Source: Rotaria sordida
Taxonomy: Eukaryota; Rotifera; Eurotatoria; Philodinida; Philodinidae
Assembly (NCBI GenBank): GCA_905250125.1
Contig: CAJNOL010000918.1
Span: forward strand, 30,089-94,088
Reading direction: 5' to 3'
DNA length: 64,000 nucleotides
The notes beneath the pieces are model-generated. The model saw only the letters and a list, made by a program, of their open reading frames with translations. It did not search any database and was not told the origin of the DNA. Below are positions 61,597 through 64,000 of this stretch, in pieces (within the stretch, counting starts at the first letter, position 1; every line of letters starts with the position of its first letter). The position numbers were made by a program, and so were the translations under genes.

Positions 61597-62047
61597 TTAC
61601 TTCCTCGACTCTTCACCAAAGAAGCGGGACAAGGCTTTACATACACGTTTGCGAACGACCTTTAATGCATCAACTGCATGGCCTTGAAATTCTGGTATTA
61701 TATTGTCTATGAATCTAATAGCATAATAGAGTAGTTTGTCGTCAAGCCGATCATAGACAAATGTATCTTTAATTAGCGACTTAAAACGTCCTGTATATGT
61801 ATTCATCCATGTTATATCTTTTAGAGCATCACAAAAAATATGAAGTTCTTGAAGATTGTAAGGCGTATCATCTTTGTACGTAGCCCACCATTTTTCTATA
61901 TTTTCACTATAAGTAAATAATGTCACCATCTTTTGGTTATGTTCCAAAATATGCGCTCGACATCTCTGCCTATTCTCAAATACTTGAAGAAATGACATCA
62001 ACTGTGCATTCGGCAATGGGATGGCTAAACCGACCTCATCCAACTGA
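61597..62047 (-). CDS. Unidentified ORF, possibly a last exon
   Basis: An open minus-strand frame of about 148 codons ends in a stop at 61597-61599. It has balanced amino-acid use and Trp/Tyr-rich segments (NIEKWWATYKDD, DKLLYYAIRF). There is no ATG at its left end. It begins right after ACTTTATCAG, which looks like a splice acceptor, so it may be a terminal exon whose upstream exons lie beyond 62050. I do not recognise the family, and no signal peptide or membrane segment is visible. Confidence 0.4.
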
Positions 62048-62148
62048 TAAAGTAGGAGAGTCCAATAGCTGCCTTGTTGATAGAAAGGATCGGACAGAAC
62101 ATGTTAAATCGATAGCATCTAAAATGAAACAAATGAAAAATATCATCG

Positions 62149-62511
62149 TTGAGAAAATGGAACAGAAATGTCCGTTATAATCGTTTTAAAACAGAGATGT
62201 TCATCAAGGCTATCAACCTGTTACTAGCGTGCGACGATGAACATTTCTCTTTTAAAATTCTGCAAGAAAATCACAGAGTTTCTTCGCTTTTGAAAAGAAC
62301 AAACAACCCATGGGTGCTTCTAATTCTTATTCCTTTGGTTCCCGCAGTTTTATGGCTTCGTCGATTTTACATGCGTTCGAGTCGCCAACTAAAACAGCTC
62401 GAAAGTGTAACACGTAGTCCTATTTATGCATTGTTCTCATCAGCATTAGATGGTACAATAGAACGAATTATTTATGACTGTCTCAGGGTAAAAAAAGTCA
62501 CATCTTGTTAG
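62149..62511 (+). pseudogene. ABCC (MRP-type) transporter fragment
   Basis: 62300-62490 encodes a membrane helix followed by LRRFYMRSSRQLKQLESVTR and SPIYALFSSALDGTIE, the conserved intracellular coupling segment of the second membrane domain in ABCC/MRP transporters. No ABC (Walker) domain follows before the mariner relic, which begins within tens of bases. It is a stranded fragment, perhaps cut by transposon insertion or deletion. Confidence 0.65.
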
Positions 62512-62514
62512 ATA

Positions 62515-63170
62515 TCCCATCAACTTAATGATGAACAAAGGAAGAACGAGTTAGACTTTCTTGCGAAGATTTAGCAAAATTTCGCGGTGGTTTCTGGCGA
62601 TTATGTGATATTATAACAGATGATGAGACGTAGTTTTACTATAGACAGATTCATCACAAGTCAACAAACAGAAGCTGGGTTGGCGAAGATGAATCGCCAA
62701 GTACTATCGTTCGTCGAAGTAAATTTGAATCAAAAAATTTATTTTCTATATTCTTTAAATCAAATGGTCTTGTTCTTATGCATGCTATTGATGAAGGCAA
62801 GATTATAGAATACAATTGAAAATTGCCTCAAGCCTAATGTCAAAGAAACACGGAAGCAAAGAAAGTCAGAAGGTATAAAAGATATAAAATTTCTTCAAGA
62901 CAATCTCGACCCATACTCATTCCGATGTTATTAATTATTCAAACGAAGAAGGTACCATTATAGTGCAGTATCCATCATATTCACCTGACCTTGCACCATG
63001 TGATTATCGGCTAAATGATTATATCAAGCGTAATCTAACTGACCAATCAAATGAAAAATCATTAAAAGAAAAAAGAATCACCTCGGTCATTTTTTTTGTA
63101 CGCATCGTGTACGTCCATTGTTAGATCGACACGAGTCATTTCTTTCAAGATGGTTGTTTTTCGCTGAAAC
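62515..63170 (+). pseudogene. Mariner transposase relic
   Basis: Broken frames read in order: WRLCDIITDDET (first catalytic Asp region), WVGEDESPSTIVRRSK, FLQDNLDPY (second Asp region) and YPSYSPDLAPCDYRL (third Asp region). A stop replaces the conserved Trp after ITDDET, and several frameshifts lie between the blocks. Family placement is firm and the copy is dead. Terminal repeats were not found. Confidence 0.8.
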
Positions 63171-64000
63171 GAATTAGTGCAAAAGAACGAGCGAATGTAA
63201 TGTCTTAACCTTTTTTTTTCTCTATCGCTCTGTTCCTTCACTCTCTCGTATTTTTCTTTCTTTCCTTTCTTTTTTTCTTCTTTGTTTAGTCTCTTTTATA
63301 TACCTCTTAACATCCTTACAAGCGTAATCTAATATTTGTCACAACTATATTGATAGCCAACAGTGAAACTCTTTGCACTAATGATGTTGTTTTCGGCTTA
63401 AAGTTCTCAATTTTCTTTTTCCATTATCATGTAGGCACCCTCGAGTGTTACATTCCCTAGCATAATAAAAAAAATGAAAAATCATTGGCCTGTGTGATAT
63501 CCAAAGTGGTGATAAATATTTCAGAAGAAGAATTTCAAAAACTTTTGACAAACTACTAGCAAGGATGGAACTTTGTATAAATAATCATTGTGACTATTTT
63601 GAACATTTTATAAAAAAGAACTCGAACTTTCTCTTTCTCTTTATATTTTTGTAACGATCTCAGAACTTTTAGTCAGTCCTAAGTAAAAGATATACCACAA
63701 CTTTTTCATAATCAAATAATGTTATTTATTCATCCTCTCATATATTTCACCTTTTATTGATTTAATTATGAATCCATTATAGAGTTATTTTGTCTTTATC
63801 GGATTATATGATTATGTTCTTTTAGTCCTAAATGAGTGCATTTCATCATAAGTTTTCTTTAATAAGATATTTTAATAATTTCAAATAAAATATGCCCGTA
63901 TGAGAAAGAATGAGTTGGAAATAATCTACATTTATTGTTAATAATGAGAATTTTTTTTTTAATTTGTAGATACAAACAACACCAAACACAAAGAATATTA
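63171..64000. other. Right edge of window
   Basis: CT-rich tract at 63205-63300, then AT-rich sequence. At the very end a T-rich stretch and TTTGTAG (to 63969) precede an open, Thr/Asn-coding run. This could be a splice acceptor and the first bases of an exon belonging to a gene beyond the window. Confidence 0.3.

Overview
This window is AT-rich animal DNA. It has short (mostly 45-100 bp) GT-AG introns, exons ending in A or T at the third codon position, and metazoan genes (dystrophin, a discoidin domain receptor, glycine-cleavage T-protein, TMEM144, a cytochrome P450). It also carries a broken TPR/ADP-ribosyltransferase gene, many mariner/Tc1/piggyBac relics and GT-rich telomere-like tracts. 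Together these suggest a bdelloid rotifer (Adineta/Rotaria type). That assignment is inference from gene content; no marker locus proves it.

Layout. 0-1.8 kb: two inverted-repeat elements. 1.8-8.5 kb (+): the 3' part of a spectrin-repeat gene with a low-complexity tail and a possible internal start exon. 9.2-23.3 kb (+): a complete 29-exon short dystrophin (rod, WW, EF-hand region, ZZ finger, coiled coil; no actin-binding domain), whose larger introns hold Tc1, mariner and foldback debris. 23.6-25.1 kb (+): mitochondrial aminomethyltransferase (AMT). 26.3-28.8 kb (-): a decayed ART-TPR gene, with a second scrap at 32.4 kb. 30.5-31.7 kb (+): TMEM144-like carbohydrate transporter. 36.5-40.7 kb (+): 14-exon discoidin domain receptor whose kinase DFG motif is lost. 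42.7-45.5 kb (+): cytochrome P450. 46.3-47.1 kb (-): DUF4291 gene with a one-base frameshift. 47-56 kb: gene-poor and rich in relics, including a 3.3 kb palindromic piggyBac derivative with a nested, datable MITE. 56.1-59.7 kb (+): MFS transporter of fungal-like type joined to two Asn-rich N-terminal exons. 60-64 kb: an unidentified ORF, an ABCC fragment and a mariner relic.

Dystrophin and the receptor both work at the matrix/cytoskeleton interface, and AMT, P450 and the transporters are metabolic. Animal gene order gives no reason to read these as one pathway. I see no clear new multi-gene system. The points most worth checking are the split spectrin/dystrophin locus, the kinase-dead receptor, the chimeric MFS gene, the nested MITE with its empty site, and the dispersed telomere-like and foldback repeats. 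All exon coordinates were worked out by hand from splice consensus, reading phase and family similarity, without transcript data.
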